Notes: generated from the letters alone by a model not told the origin. 64,000 nucleotides of DNA from an uncultured Oscillospiraceae bacterium (GCA_947599925.1 CANQFT010000005.1:1-64000); one strand, 5' to 3'; counted from the first letter of the stretch, positions 16,475 to 25,279 are shown. A program made the numbers and translations.

Positions 16475-17320
16475 ATTTCGGCACAAAAAGGTCTCCTCAC
16501 AGCTCTGGCGCAGTTCCTCGCGGGCCCGCTGGGCGGCGGCCTCAGCGTCAAAGAGGCCGTAGACGGTGGAGCCGGTGCCCGTCATCACCGCGCCCAGGGC
16601 TCCGGCGGTGATCAGGCGGTTTTTTAGCTCCTGGACAACGCGGCCCTGGCGAGGGGCCAGCACGTCCTCAAACACGTTGTAGAGCCGCCGGGCCACACCG
16701 GCCAGGTCCCCGGCCTCCAGCGCCGCCAGCACGCCCTTTGTGTCCGGGCGGCGGCGCAGTCTGCGCCGGTCGATCTGCCCAAAGAGGGCGGATGTGGAGA
16801 TGGAAAAGGACGGCTTGCAGAGGAGGAAAAAGCACCCCGGAAGCGGCGGCAGAGGCGTCAACACCTCACCGCGGCCCTGGGCCAGAGCCGTGCCGCCGGC
16901 CACGCAGTAGGGCACGTCCGAGCCCACAGTCTGGGCGATGTCCCGCAGGGCTTCCAGGGACAGACCGGCGCCGGTCTGACGGTTCAGATAGCGCAAAACG
17001 GCGGCGGCGTCGCTGCTGCCACCGGCTGTTCCGGCGCAGACGGGGATGCGCTTTTCGATGCGGATGGAGAGGCCGCCCAGGGCGATGCCCGTGGCCCGCT
17101 GGAAGGCTGCGGCCGCCGCCGCCGCCAGATTGCCCGGCCCAGAGGGGAGATAGGGGAGGTTGGTGCTCACCCTCACCCCGTCGCCGCCGTGGGTGAAGCG
17201 CAGGGTGTCACACAGATCCACCGTCTCCATGACCATGGAGAGGTCGTGGTAGCCGTCCGGCCGTCTGCCCAGCACGTCCAGGGTCAGGTTTACCTTGGCA
17301 AAAGCCCGCTCTTCGTTCAT
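16469..17320 (-). CDS. ispE: 4-diphosphocytidyl-2-C-methyl-D-erythritol kinase
   Basis: A 283-residue GHMP kinase of the non-mevalonate isoprenoid pathway. The N-terminus AKVNLTLDVLGRRPDGYHDL is the family start. The ATP loop is PVCAGTAGGSSDAA near residues 92-105, a common clostridial variant of the PxGAGLGGGSSDAA pattern. The C-terminal motif GAVMTGTGSTVYGLF is present. It overlaps the upstream DUF1015 gene by 4 bp (ATGA). Confidence 0.96.
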   Translation of the reverse strand: MNEERAFAKVNLTLDVLGRRPDGYHDLSMVMETVDLCDTLRFTHGGDGVRVSTNLPYLPSGPGNLAAAAAAAFQRATGIALGGLSIRIEKRIPVCAGTAGGSSDAAAVLRYLNRQTGAGLSLEALRDIAQTVGSDVPYCVAGGTALAQGRGEVLTPLPPLPGCFFLLCKPSFSISTSALFGQIDRRRLRRRPDTKGVLAALEAGDLAGVARRLYNVFEDVLAPRQGRVVQELKNRLITAGALGAVMTGTGSTVYGLFDAEAAAQRAREELRQSCEETFLCRNV

Positions 17321-18576
17321 TTGATCCTTCTGGCCTCCAGATAAAAGCGCTTGTCGTGGGCCTCGCCCATGGAGAAGGTCTTTCGGGGCAGGACGCCGTC
17401 GAAGATCACGGTGGGAAAGAGCTGGGACTTCTCCATGGCGGGGAGCAAGAAGCCCAGATTCCCCGGCTGGCGGGCCAGGGCCTCGGTCACATCGGCGCCG
17501 TGGATGTAGTCCAGCCTCGCGCCGGAATTGGCGGCCAGGTAGCCGTCCAAAAACCGCTGCAGGGGGCCCACGGGGGGCTGGCGCTCCGGCCTGGGAACGG
17601 TGATGGCGCCGGAACCGGCGGCGTGGACATAGCGCAGGACGTGGCCCTCGCCCTCGCCGTCAAAGGCGCCGGGACAGGACGCCCGCAGAGCCTCCAGGAC
17701 CTCCTCCGGCTCCACGCCAAAGAGGACCCGGTGGATGGGCTCAAATTCAAGGGCCGGGTCGTGCAGGTCCACCAACTCCGCCAGGGCGTACCGGGCCAGA
17801 GGGTTGGAGGGGTCGGCCAGATGGCAGGCCCTGGCGGTGGCCAGGGAGTGGTTGCCATCCCCCACGGCGAAGAGCAACACCGGCTTGCCCGGCGCGTGGT
17901 ACCGCGCCTGGAACCCGGCCTCATCCGCCAGAGCGGTCAGAGCGGCGGCCACCTGGTCCAGCTGGTCCTCCGTCAACCGCCAGCCCTTGAGGTGTCCGCC
18001 TTTTTCCATCAAATCGAAGTCGTAGAGGAGCTCCATCTCCCCTGTCTGCTCCGCCAGAGGGGAGATGACGGTCCGCGCCAGGTCGTCCACCAACAGCATC
18101 ACATGGGGCAGCTCCAGCGCCGCGCCCTGGCGGACTTTGGTCCGAGGCGGGATGCGCTCCAGCACGGTGCCCTCGGTGGCCCGGATCAGGGCCTGAGATC
18201 CGGCGTGGAAGTCGTACCGCTCCAGGTCCGCCGCCCCCACAAGGCCCCGGCGGGTCCGGCCGTTGGCCTGGGTGCGCTCTACGTAGATCATGGCCTGGGA
18301 CAGCGCGCGGAACCGCCCCTGGGCCAGATAGCGGTCCATGGTCTGGTGGATGGTTTGGATATGGCGGTCCACATCGGCCTCCCCCAAGCGGCTCTCAGGC
18401 AAGATCAGCCGCAGCGCGGAGGGCGCGTCGCCCACAGTCCGGTCCACCCGCCGCCAATACTCCGGCTGGGCGGTATACTGGTCGCAGGCCACCACGGACC
18501 ACTTGAACAGATCGCAGCCCTGGGGCAGAAGAATATCCGCCGGGCCAAAGCCCAGGCGCGCGAAGCGTGTATCCAT
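17317..18576 (-). CDS. DUF1015 family protein
   Basis: A 419-residue cytoplasmic protein. Recognised by FKWSVVACDQYTAQPEYW near the N-terminus and by the central DGNHSLATAR motif (the DGxHR-like signature of the family). The biochemical role is not established. In other genomes DUF1015 genes lie beside serine biosynthesis genes. Here the neighbours are ThrH and an aminotransferase, which fits. The ATG at 18576 overlaps the stop of thrH. Confidence 0.9.
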   Translation of the reverse strand: MDTRFARLGFGPADILLPQGCDLFKWSVVACDQYTAQPEYWRRVDRTVGDAPSALRLILPESRLGEADVDRHIQTIHQTMDRYLAQGRFRALSQAMIYVERTQANGRTRRGLVGAADLERYDFHAGSQALIRATEGTVLERIPPRTKVRQGAALELPHVMLLVDDLARTVISPLAEQTGEMELLYDFDLMEKGGHLKGWRLTEDQLDQVAAALTALADEAGFQARYHAPGKPVLLFAVGDGNHSLATARACHLADPSNPLARYALAELVDLHDPALEFEPIHRVLFGVEPEEVLEALRASCPGAFDGEGEGHVLRYVHAAGSGAITVPRPERQPPVGPLQRFLDGYLAANSGARLDYIHGADVTEALARQPGNLGFLLPAMEKSQLFPTVIFDGVLPRKTFSMGEAHDKRFYLEARRIK

Positions 18577-19175
18577 CACAGCGCCGCCTGGATGCCCGCC
18601 AAGAGCTGGTCGAAGCTCTCGTAGGCGGGAAGCTCCGGATGCTCGGCCTTGATGGCGTCGGTACTGCGGAAGAGGAAACCGGCCTTGCTTGCCTGGATCA
18701 TGCCCAGGTCGTTGAAGCTGTCCCCGGCGGCGATGGTGTCAAAGCCGATGGACTGCAGGGCCTTGACCGTGGTGAGCTTGGACTGGGGACAGCGCATTTT
18801 ATAGCCGGTGATGGCGCCGTCGGGCGCCACCTCCAGGGTGTTGCAGAAGATGGAGGGCCAGCCCAGCTTGGCGATCAGGGGTTTGGCGAACTGCTCGAAG
18901 GTATCGCTCAAGATCACCACCTGGGTCAGCGTCCGCAGCTGATCCAGGAACTCTCTGGCCCCAGGCAGTGGGTCGATCGTTTCAATGGTCGCCTGGATCT
19001 CCCGCAGGCCCAGGCCGTGTTCTTTCAGGATGCCCAGCCGCCAGGTCATCAGCTTGTCGTAGTCGGGCTCGTCCCTGGTGGTGCGCCTGAGTTCAGGGAT
19101 GCCGCTGGCCTGGGCGAAGGCGATCCATATCTCCGGGGTCAGTACCCCCTCCATATCCAGACAGACGATGTTCAT
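18576..19175 (-). CDS. thrH: ThrH-type phosphoserine phosphatase / homoserine phosphotransferase
   Basis: A 199-residue HAD-superfamily enzyme. Motif I is DMEGVLTPE, the DxE form that separates ThrH from SerB. Motif II is ILSDTFEQF, and the metal motif is AAGDSFNDLGMI. Known ThrH converts phosphoserine to serine and can move the phosphate to homoserine. There is no serB candidate in the window. ATG start with AAAGGGGACACAAGGAC upstream. It lies 18 bp behind the aminotransferase. Confidence 0.92.
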   Translation of the reverse strand: MNIVCLDMEGVLTPEIWIAFAQASGIPELRRTTRDEPDYDKLMTWRLGILKEHGLGLREIQATIETIDPLPGAREFLDQLRTLTQVVILSDTFEQFAKPLIAKLGWPSIFCNTLEVAPDGAITGYKMRCPQSKLTTVKALQSIGFDTIAAGDSFNDLGMIQASKAGFLFRSTDAIKAEHPELPAYESFDQLLAGIQAAL

Positions 19176-19193
19176 GTCCTTGTGTCCCCTTTC

Positions 19194-20360
19194 TTATTTT
19201 ATGGCGTCCAGGAACCGTTCCAGCCGCACCAGGGCCTCGGCGATGTCCTTCATGGCCGTGGCGTAGCACACCCTGGCAAAGCCCTCTCCGCCGGGGCCGA
19301 AGGCGGTGCCGGGGATGATGGCCACGCGCTGGGTCCGCAAAAACTGCTCGCAGAAGTCGTCGGAACTCATGCCCGTGGAGCGGAGGTCGGGGAAGGCGTA
19401 AAAGGCGCCCTTGGGCTCAAAGCAGTGAAGGCCCAGCCGGTTGAGCCCGTCTACCAGGTAGCGCCGCCGCCCGTCGTACTCCGCGCGCATTTTCTCAATG
19501 TCGCCATCGCCGTTTTTTAAGGCCTCGATGGCGGCGTACTGGCTGGTGGTGGGGGCGGACATGATGCCGAACTGGTGGAGCTTGAGCATCTGCTTGATGA
19601 CCGGCTGGGGCCCGCAGGTATAGCCCATGCGCCAGCCGGTCATGGCGTGGGACTTGGAGAAGCCGTTGACCAGGATGGTCCGCTCCCGCATACCGGGGAG
19701 GTTGGCGATGGAGACGTGCTTTTGGCCGTAGGTCAACTCGGCGTAGATCTCGTCGGAGATGACCATGATGTCCGTGCCCTCCAAAACCGCCGCGATGGCC
19801 TCCAGGTCCGCCCGCTCCATCACGCCGCCGGTGGGGTTGCAGGGAAAGGGCAGGACCAGGGCCTTGGTCTTGGGCGTGATGGCGCTTTTCAGCTCTTGGG
19901 CGGTGAGGCGGAACTGGTTCTCCGCCTTGAGCTGGAGGTAGACGGGCACGCCGCCCGCCATCTCGGTCAGGGGCCCATAGCACACGAAGCTGGGAGTTGG
20001 GATGATGACCTCCTCTCCCGCCTCCAACAGACAGGACAGGGCCAGGTTCAGGGCCTCGGAACCGCCCACGGTGACGACGATCTCGCCCTTGGGGTCGTAG
20101 TGGAGGTCAAAGCGGCGGGCCAGGTAGTTGGCGATCTCCCGCCGCAGGTCCATGAGGCCGGCGTTGCCGGTGTATTTGGTGTAGCCCTTTTCCAGAGAGT
20201 AGATCCCCGCGTCCCGGATGTGCCAGGGCGTGACGAAGTCCGGCTCGCCGATGCCGAGGGAGATGGCGTCGTTCATCTCCTCCAGGATGTCGAAGAATTT
20301 GCGGATGCCGGAGGGCTTTACCGCCTGGATGCGCTTGTTGAGGATGGTCTGGTAGTTCAT
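19194..20360 (-). CDS. Class I/II pyridoxal-phosphate aminotransferase
   Basis: A 388-residue fold-type I aminotransferase. The PLP lysine is in VNGFSKSHAMTGWRMGY, and NPTGGVMERADL and SDEIYAELTY are the standard contacts. Overall it resembles the PatA/aromatic aminotransferase subgroup, but the substrate cannot be read from sequence. The start overlaps the stop of the Lrp regulator gene (ATGA), a pairing that suggests amino-acid-responsive control. ThrH follows. Confidence 0.94.
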   Translation of the reverse strand: MNYQTILNKRIQAVKPSGIRKFFDILEEMNDAISLGIGEPDFVTPWHIRDAGIYSLEKGYTKYTGNAGLMDLRREIANYLARRFDLHYDPKGEIVVTVGGSEALNLALSCLLEAGEEVIIPTPSFVCYGPLTEMAGGVPVYLQLKAENQFRLTAQELKSAITPKTKALVLPFPCNPTGGVMERADLEAIAAVLEGTDIMVISDEIYAELTYGQKHVSIANLPGMRERTILVNGFSKSHAMTGWRMGYTCGPQPVIKQMLKLHQFGIMSAPTTSQYAAIEALKNGDGDIEKMRAEYDGRRRYLVDGLNRLGLHCFEPKGAFYAFPDLRSTGMSSDDFCEQFLRTQRVAIIPGTAFGPGGEGFARVCYATAMKDIAEALVRLERFLDAIK

Positions 20361-20836
20361 ACAAAAATCAGCTCCCTCTCCTGGGGTTCCTGCCTTTCAA
20401 AGATCAAGTGCTTTTCCTTATATTTTTTCAGGATAAAGTGGGTGGCCGTACCGGTGACGTCCTCGATGGTGGCCAGTTTTTCCCCCACGAATTGGGCCAC
20501 TTCCTTGAGCGTCCGGCCGGAGATGATGACCGTCAGGTCATAGGCGCCGCTCATCAGATAGACGCTCTCCACCTCGTCATACTGGTAGATGCGCTGGGCA
20601 ACGCGGTCAAAGCCCTCTCCCCGCTGGGGCGTGACCCGGACCTCGATGAGCGCGGTGACAGCCTCGCGCTGGGTGCGGTCCCAGTCCACAATGGCCTTGT
20701 AGCCCAAGATGACCCGGTCCTCCTCCAGCGCCTTGCGCTGTTGGGCGACCTCCTCCACGCTCAGGTCGGCCATGGCCGCCAGCTGGCTGTCGGTGAGGGT
20801 GCAGTCCTCCTCCAGAAGCTGCAAAAGTTTCAGCAT
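20357..20836 (-). CDS. Lrp/AsnC family transcriptional regulator
   Basis: A 159-residue protein. An N-terminal winged HTH (LKLLQLLEEDCTLTDSQLAAMADLSVEEV) precedes a RAM/AsnC ligand-binding domain (VESVYLMSGAYDLTVIISG). The ATG at 20836 has GGAAAGGAGAG upstream. The frame stays open further 5' but without a ribosome binding site. It probably regulates the aminotransferase operon that it begins. The last ~15 residues (ERQEPQERELIFV) extend past the usual family end. Confidence 0.93.
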   Translation of the reverse strand: MLKLLQLLEEDCTLTDSQLAAMADLSVEEVAQQRKALEEDRVILGYKAIVDWDRTQREAVTALIEVRVTPQRGEGFDRVAQRIYQYDEVESVYLMSGAYDLTVIISGRTLKEVAQFVGEKLATIEDVTGTATHFILKKYKEKHLIFERQEPQERELIFV

Positions 20837-20872
20837 GACAAGCTCTCCTTTCCACGGGATACATAATAGAAC

Positions 20873-20901
20873 ATTATATATGACGCGGGACAAAAACGCA
20901 A
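20873..20901 (-). promoter_or_regulatory. Promoter of the Lrp-aminotransferase operon
   Basis: TTGCGT (20901-20896), 17 bp, TATAAT (20878-20873). It is divergent from the rsmI promoter, which starts 9 bp away. Confidence 0.72.
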
Positions 20902-20909
20902 CGCTCTTC

Positions 20910-20938
20910 TGGACAAAAGGGGCAAAATTTGGTATGCT
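20910..20938 (+). promoter_or_regulatory. Promoter of rsmI
   Basis: TGGACA (20910-20915), 17 bp, TATGCT (20933-20938). Confidence 0.7.
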
Positions 20939-20967
20939 GGTGTCAAACTGCGAAGGAGGGACTGACC

Positions 20968-21804
20968 ATGCCCGGGACCCTGACCCTGGTGCCCACACCC
21001 ATCGGCAATCTGGGCGATCTGTCGCCCAGAGCGGTGGACGCCTTGTCCCAGGCGGACTTTATCGCCGCCGAGGACACCCGCGTGACCTTGAAGCTGTTGA
21101 CCCATTTCGGGCTGAAAAAGCCCCTGGTGGCCTATTACCGCCACAACACCGAGGCCGGAGGCCAGGCCATTCTGCGGCGGCTGCTGGCCGGGGAAACCTG
21201 CGCGCTGGTCTCCGACGCGGGCACCCCCGCGGTCAGCGACCCGGGAGAGGCGCTGGTGGCGCTGTGCGTGGAAAACGGCGTTGCCGTCTCCGCCCTGCCC
21301 GGACCCTGCGCGCTGACCACGGCGCTGTCGGTCTCCGGCCTGCCCACAGGCCGCTTCACCTTTGAGGGGTTTTTGGCCATGAACCGGAAAAACCGCCGGG
21401 ACCATCTGAGGAGCCTGGAGGGGGAAACGCGCACCATGATCTTTTACGAGGCGCCCCACAAGCTGGTCTCCACCCTCGCCGACCTGGCCCAGACCTTTGG
21501 TCCGGACCGGCCCATCGCCCTGTGCCGGGAACTGACCAAGCTCCACGAGGAGGTGGTCCGCACCACCTTGGGCCAGGCCCTGGCCCGGTATGAGGCGGAG
21601 CCGCCCCGCGGGGAGTTCGTGCTGGTGGTGGCCGGGGCACAGCCCGCGCCGGAGGAGGCGGCGGACCCGGCGGACGCCCTGGAGCGGGTGGCGGCCCTTC
21701 GGTCCCAGGGGCTCTCCCTCAAGGACGCGGTCAAACAGGCGTCCAGAGAGCTGGACCTGCCCAGAAACCAGCTCTACAACGCGGCGCTGGACGCGGAGAA
21801 GTGA
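20968..21804 (+). CDS. rsmI: 16S rRNA (cytidine1402-2'-O)-methyltransferase
   Basis: A 278-residue SAM-dependent tetrapyrrole-methylase-fold enzyme. The N-terminus GTLTLVPTPIGNLGDLSPRA and AEDTRVTLKLLTHFG are diagnostic. VSDAGTPAVSDPG and ALPGPCALTTALSVSGLP form the SAM site. The C-terminal SLKDAVKQASRELDLPRNQLYN is the usual RsmI tail. GAAGGAGGG precedes the ATG at 20968. Confidence 0.97.
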   Translation: MPGTLTLVPTPIGNLGDLSPRAVDALSQADFIAAEDTRVTLKLLTHFGLKKPLVAYYRHNTEAGGQAILRRLLAGETCALVSDAGTPAVSDPGEALVALCVENGVAVSALPGPCALTTALSVSGLPTGRFTFEGFLAMNRKNRRDHLRSLEGETRTMIFYEAPHKLVSTLADLAQTFGPDRPIALCRELTKLHEEVVRTTLGQALARYEAEPPRGEFVLVVAGAQPAPEEAADPADALERVAALRSQGLSLKDAVKQASRELDLPRNQLYNAALDAEK

Positions 21805-21843
21805 AAAAAGCACGCCCGGCGTCTCCACAAGACGCCGGGCGTG
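21804..21843. terminator. Terminator between rsmI and abrB
   Basis: A 14-bp stem (21811-21824 with 21830-21843) with a CCACA loop. The A-run at 21804-21809 gives a T-run on the minus strand, so it fits best as the abrB terminator. Confidence 0.85.
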
Positions 21844-21862
21844 TTGGATGTAGAGAAAGTCC

Positions 21863-22102
21863 TTACCGGGTGAGCTCCCGCAGACAGTTGGCGCAGACGT
21901 TCTTGCTGTGGAAGGGCTTGATGTCCCTGGCGTCCCCGCAAAAGACGCAGGCGGGCTGGTACTTTTTCAGCACCACGCAGTTGCCGTCCACATAGATCTC
22001 CAGCGCGTCCTTTTCCGCGATGTCCAGCGTTCGCCGCAGTTCGATGGGGAGGACGATCCGCCCCAACTCATCCACCTTCCGCACGATACCTGTCGATTTC
22101 AT
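21863..22102 (-). CDS. abrB: AbrB-family transition-state regulator
   Basis: A 79-residue DNA-binding protein. The swapped-hairpin AbrB domain (STGIVRKVDELGRIVLPIELRRTL) fills the first ~50 residues. The tail has two CxxC pairs (CVFC, CANC), a possible small zinc-binding unit common in clostridial AbrB proteins. In bacilli AbrB represses stationary-phase genes and is itself shut off by Spo0A. Two near-consensus Spo0A boxes span its start codon. AGGAGCG precedes the ATG. Confidence 0.93.
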   Translation of the reverse strand: MKSTGIVRKVDELGRIVLPIELRRTLDIAEKDALEIYVDGNCVVLKKYQPACVFCGDARDIKPFHSKNVCANCLRELTR

Positions 22103-22153
22103 CAGTCGAACGCTCCTCTCATATATTCACATCATCATACCCAGCGCTTGCGA

Positions 22154-22183
22154 ATCATATCATACTGGGGCGAAAAATGTCAA
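22154..22183 (-). promoter_or_regulatory. Promoter of abrB
   Basis: TTGACA (22183-22178), 18 bp, TATGAT (22159-22154). Confidence 0.72.
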
Positions 22184-22287
22184 TCCCAAACGCCATGTAA
22201 TTTTCCACAAATTTCTATGACAATAAAATTGGTATAACAGCACCTCGTCCAGCGTATCCATGAAAACCGAAAGGGCGGTGGTTGGAC

Positions 22288-22866
22288 ATGGCCATGAGCG
22301 GGCTTTGGGTGGGCATGATCCTCGTCGCTCTCCTGTGCGGTCTCTGTACCGGACGGGGCGACGCCGTGGCCGCGGCGGCGGTGACGGGCGCGGCAGACGC
22401 GGTGGAGCTCTGTTTGTCCATGGCGGGGATCCTGTGCCTTTGGATGGGCGTGATGGAGGTCATGGGCCGCTCCGGGCTGAGCGAAAAACTCTCCCGGCTG
22501 CTGCGGCCCCTTTTGCGGCGGCTGTTCCCGGACTTCGCGGAGGACCAGGCTGTGATGAACACCGTCTCCGCCAATGTCTCGGCCAATCTGCTGGGCCTTG
22601 GCAACGCCGCTACGCCCCTGGGCCTGGAGGCCAGCCGGCTCATGGCCCGCAAGAGCCCCGGCGTGGCCTCGGACAGCCTTTGTATGTTCGTGGTGTGCAA
22701 CACCGCCTCCATCCAGCTCATCCCCACCACCGTGGCCAGTCTCCGCTCCGCCGCGGGCTGCGCCACCCCCTTTGACATTCTACCCGCCACATGGCTGGCC
22801 TCTACCCTGTCCATTCTGGCGGGCGTCGCCGCGGCCAAAATACTGGCCCGGCTATGGCCCAGGTGA
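22288..22866 (+). CDS. spmA: Spore maturation protein A
   Basis: A 192-residue membrane protein of the nucleoside-recognition (Gate) domain family, needed in bacilli for spore core dehydration. Hydrophobic helices and the conserved NTVSANVSANLLGLGNAATPLG are present. I take the ATG at 22288. A TTG at 22282 in the same frame is also possible, because AAAGGGCGGTGG lies close to both. spmB follows 9 bp after its stop. Confidence 0.94.
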   Translation: MAMSGLWVGMILVALLCGLCTGRGDAVAAAAVTGAADAVELCLSMAGILCLWMGVMEVMGRSGLSEKLSRLLRPLLRRLFPDFAEDQAVMNTVSANVSANLLGLGNAATPLGLEASRLMARKSPGVASDSLCMFVVCNTASIQLIPTTVASLRSAAGCATPFDILPATWLASTLSILAGVAAAKILARLWPR

Positions 22867-22875
22867 GGGGCGGAT

Positions 22876-23394
22876 ATGGGACTGCTGTTTGATCTGCTCA
22901 TGCCGCTGATGCTGGCGGGCATCGCCCTCTACGGCATGGTCCGCCGCGTGGACGTCTACGACGCGGTGATCCACGGCGCGGGCGACGGGCTGGGCGTGCT
23001 CTACCGCATCGTGCCGCCGCTGATCGCCCTTTTGACGGCGGTATCCATGCTCCGGGCGTCGGGATTCCTGGAGCTGTGCGCCCAGGCCCTGGCGCCGGTC
23101 CTGGACGCGCTGGGCATTCCGCCGGAGACGGTGGCCCTGATGCTGGTCCGGCCGGTGAGCGGCTCGGCGGCTCTGGGCGTGGGGGCGGACATTCTCTCCA
23201 CCTACGGGCCGGACTCCACCGTGGGCCGGACCGCCGCGGTGATGATGGGCTCCACCGAGACCACCTTCTACACCATCGCCGTCTACTTCGGCGCGGCCCA
23301 GATCAAAAAGACCCGCTACGCCATCCCCGCGGCCCTGTGCGCCGATCTGGTCGGGTTTCTCGCCGCCGCTTTCGCTGTGCGGCTGTTCTTTTGA
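22876..23394 (+). CDS. spmB: Spore maturation protein B
   Basis: A 172-residue partner of SpmA with the same Gate fold. Diagnostic stretches are RPVSGSAALGVGADIL and MMGSTETTFYTIAVYFGAA. Five hydrophobic segments are evident. It is co-transcribed with spmA and followed by a strong terminator. Known spmAB mutants make spores with a less dehydrated core. Confidence 0.95.
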   Translation: MGLLFDLLMPLMLAGIALYGMVRRVDVYDAVIHGAGDGLGVLYRIVPPLIALLTAVSMLRASGFLELCAQALAPVLDALGIPPETVALMLVRPVSGSAALGVGADILSTYGPDSTVGRTAAVMMGSTETTFYTIAVYFGAAQIKKTRYAIPAALCADLVGFLAAAFAVRLFF

Positions 23395-23401
23395 AAGACA
23401 A

Positions 23402-23438
23402 AAAGGGCGGGACGCCCCACTGGGTCGTCCCGCCCTTT
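23402..23438. terminator. Bidirectional terminator between spmB and the DUF3048 gene
   Basis: A 13-bp stem (23402-23414 with 23426-23438), with a T-run on the minus strand and TTTGACTTG on the plus strand. It separates convergent genes. Confidence 0.85.
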
Positions 23439-23448
23439 GACTTGCTGT

Positions 23449-24531
23449 TTACTCCACGGTGATGTCGTTGGAGAGGGGGATGATGTTGACGTAGCTGTTG
23501 CCCTGGCCAAAGGTCAGGGGCGTGCCATCTTCCAGCGTGTAGAGGATGGGGTCGTTCAAGTCGGCTTTGGACCAGCGGATGGGCACGGCCTTTCCGCCAC
23601 AGGCGAACCAGCCGTCACCATCGTAACCGCTCAGGTCCACGCGCATACGGCCGTAGTCGTCGATGGCCTTGCAAGAGGTCCGGATGACCACCACGTTGGT
23701 CATGGCCAGCTGCTCCCCCGTGTTGCCGTCCACAAAGGGCGCGCCGTACTCCTCCACCATGTACTTGCCCCGCTCCGGGTCATAGGTAAAGACCCCGGTC
23801 TTGTAGTTGGAGAAGGGGACGCGGATCACGTTGGCCGTTTGGCCATCCACGGGGGTGCCGTCCTCGGCGAAGGTGTAGGGCAGGTGATACCCCGCCTCGT
23901 GGTCCTTGCGGAAGGAGTATTCAGGGAAGTGCTCCAAAATGGCGTCGCCGGAGGTCAGGACGCTGTGCTCATAGCCGTTGTTCCGCCGCCGCTCCGGGTC
24001 CCGCCAGAAAATGGCGCTGTACGCCGTGGTGCGTACGCAGTCCAGCGCGGTGACGTTCCACTTTTTGATGTTCTCATAGGCCGCCTCACTGCCGCCGGCG
24101 TGGAGGTAGATGGCGTCCAGGCCCAGGGCCAGCTCCAGATAGTAGGGCCGGGACGAGCGGACCGAGCCCACCTCGCCCACGCCCTCCATGGACTGGTACA
24201 CCCCCAGCAGCCGGGTGATGCCGCCCTCCGCCAGCGCCTCGTAGAGAATGTCGGCCTGGGAGTTGCCCTGCTGGGGCAGGGCGGCCTTGATGTTGTTGAG
24301 CATCACCGCCACAGGGCGTTGCGACGCGGCGCCCTCCCCGGCAAGGGGCAGACCCGTCAAGGGGTTGATCTTTTCAGGGTCGATGGGTTCCGGGGTCGGT
24401 TCTGGGGTGGGCGCCGGCGTGGGCGTTGCCGTGGGGGCGGGACTTTCCGAGGGCACCGGGTCCGCCGGGGACCCGCAGGCGGCCAGCGCCATCACCAGTA
24501 CCAAGCCAAGAGCCAACAGCCGACGTTTCAA
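23449..24531 (-). CDS. DUF3048 (YerB-like) lipoprotein
   Basis: A 360-residue exported lipoprotein. The signal peptide KRRLLALGLVLVMALAACG ends in a lipobox. A Pro/Thr-rich linker (about residues 22-48) leads to the DUF3048 domain (RPVAVMLNNIKAALPQQGNSQADILYEA, VGSVRSSRPYY). The known YerB homologue has no defined activity. I prefer the TTG at 24531 because AAAGGGTG lies 6 bp upstream. A GTG at 24540 would overlap that site. It is monocistronic. Confidence 0.88.
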   Translation of the reverse strand: MKRRLLALGLVLVMALAACGSPADPVPSESPAPTATPTPAPTPEPTPEPIDPEKINPLTGLPLAGEGAASQRPVAVMLNNIKAALPQQGNSQADILYEALAEGGITRLLGVYQSMEGVGEVGSVRSSRPYYLELALGLDAIYLHAGGSEAAYENIKKWNVTALDCVRTTAYSAIFWRDPERRRNNGYEHSVLTSGDAILEHFPEYSFRKDHEAGYHLPYTFAEDGTPVDGQTANVIRVPFSNYKTGVFTYDPERGKYMVEEYGAPFVDGNTGEQLAMTNVVVIRTSCKAIDDYGRMRVDLSGYDGDGWFACGGKAVPIRWSKADLNDPILYTLEDGTPLTFGQGNSYVNIIPLSNDITVE

Positions 24532-24598
24532 TCCGATCACCCTTTCTTGTATCTTCCCCTCTATGATACCAGGAAAGGTGAATTATGTCAACAAAAAA

Positions 24599-25198
24599 TC
24601 ACAGCTTCCCGCCGTGGAGGATGGGCGAGAGGGGCTTGTAGACCAGGAAGCACAGGGCCGCCGTCAGCGCGCCCTTGAGGAGCGTGAAGGGGGCGTTGAA
24701 GATGGCCAGGCACTCCAGCAGGCTGTTGGCGGAGGGCCGGAGTTCCCGGTACATATTCAAAATGGCGTCGATGGGCATGAAGTTGGAGTAGACGGGATAG
24801 GTGATGTAGTAATTGATGGGGATGGACAGCACCGCCATACAGCAAGCGCCCACCAGCACCCCCACCAATGCCCTGCCCCGCGTCTTGTTGCCCCGGTAGA
24901 GCCAGCCCGCCGGAAGCACGAAGCAGACGCCCAGCAGAAAATTGGCCAACTCCCCTGCCCCGGCGGTGCTGGTGAACAACAGGTGGATGAGGTTTTTGAC
25001 CAGACACACCACCACGCCCCACAAAGGACCGAGGGCAAAGGCGGCCAGCAGAGCGGGCAGCTCGGAGAAGTCCATCTTCACAAAGTTGGGGATGAGGAAT
25101 GGAACGGAGAAGTCCAGAAACATCAGCACGAAGGCCACGGCGGACAGCATGGCGGCGACCACCACCGCACGGACATGGTCGGTCTTGGTTTTGTTCAT
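24599..25198 (-). CDS. ribU: ECF transporter S component for riboflavin
   Basis: A 199-residue membrane protein with six helices. The N-terminal VVVAAMLSAVAFVLMFLDF and FVKMDFSELPALLAAFALGP match RibU, including the short loop that binds flavin in known structures. Riboflavin specificity is supported by the FMN riboswitch in its leader. The ECF ATPases and the EcfT subunit are not nearby, so it would share a common energising module. CAAAGGAGCG precedes the ATG. Confidence 0.95.
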   Translation of the reverse strand: MNKTKTDHVRAVVVAAMLSAVAFVLMFLDFSVPFLIPNFVKMDFSELPALLAAFALGPLWGVVVCLVKNLIHLLFTSTAGAGELANFLLGVCFVLPAGWLYRGNKTRGRALVGVLVGACCMAVLSIPINYYITYPVYSNFMPIDAILNMYRELRPSANSLLECLAIFNAPFTLLKGALTAALCFLVYKPLSPILHGGKL

Positions 25199-25213
25199 AA
25201 AAAACGCTCCTTT

Positions 25214-25257
25214 GAAAAAAGTAACACCTGAAAAGCCAGATGCCTTTCAGGTGTTAC
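25214..25257 (-). terminator. Terminator of the ribU leader (riboswitch expression platform)
   Basis: A 13-bp stem (25244-25256 with 25221-25233) is followed by TTTTTTC on the minus strand, between the FMN aptamer and ribU. Binding of FMN would favour it. Confidence 0.88.
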
Positions 25258-25279
25258 CACAAAGCGCGCTTCCACACAC

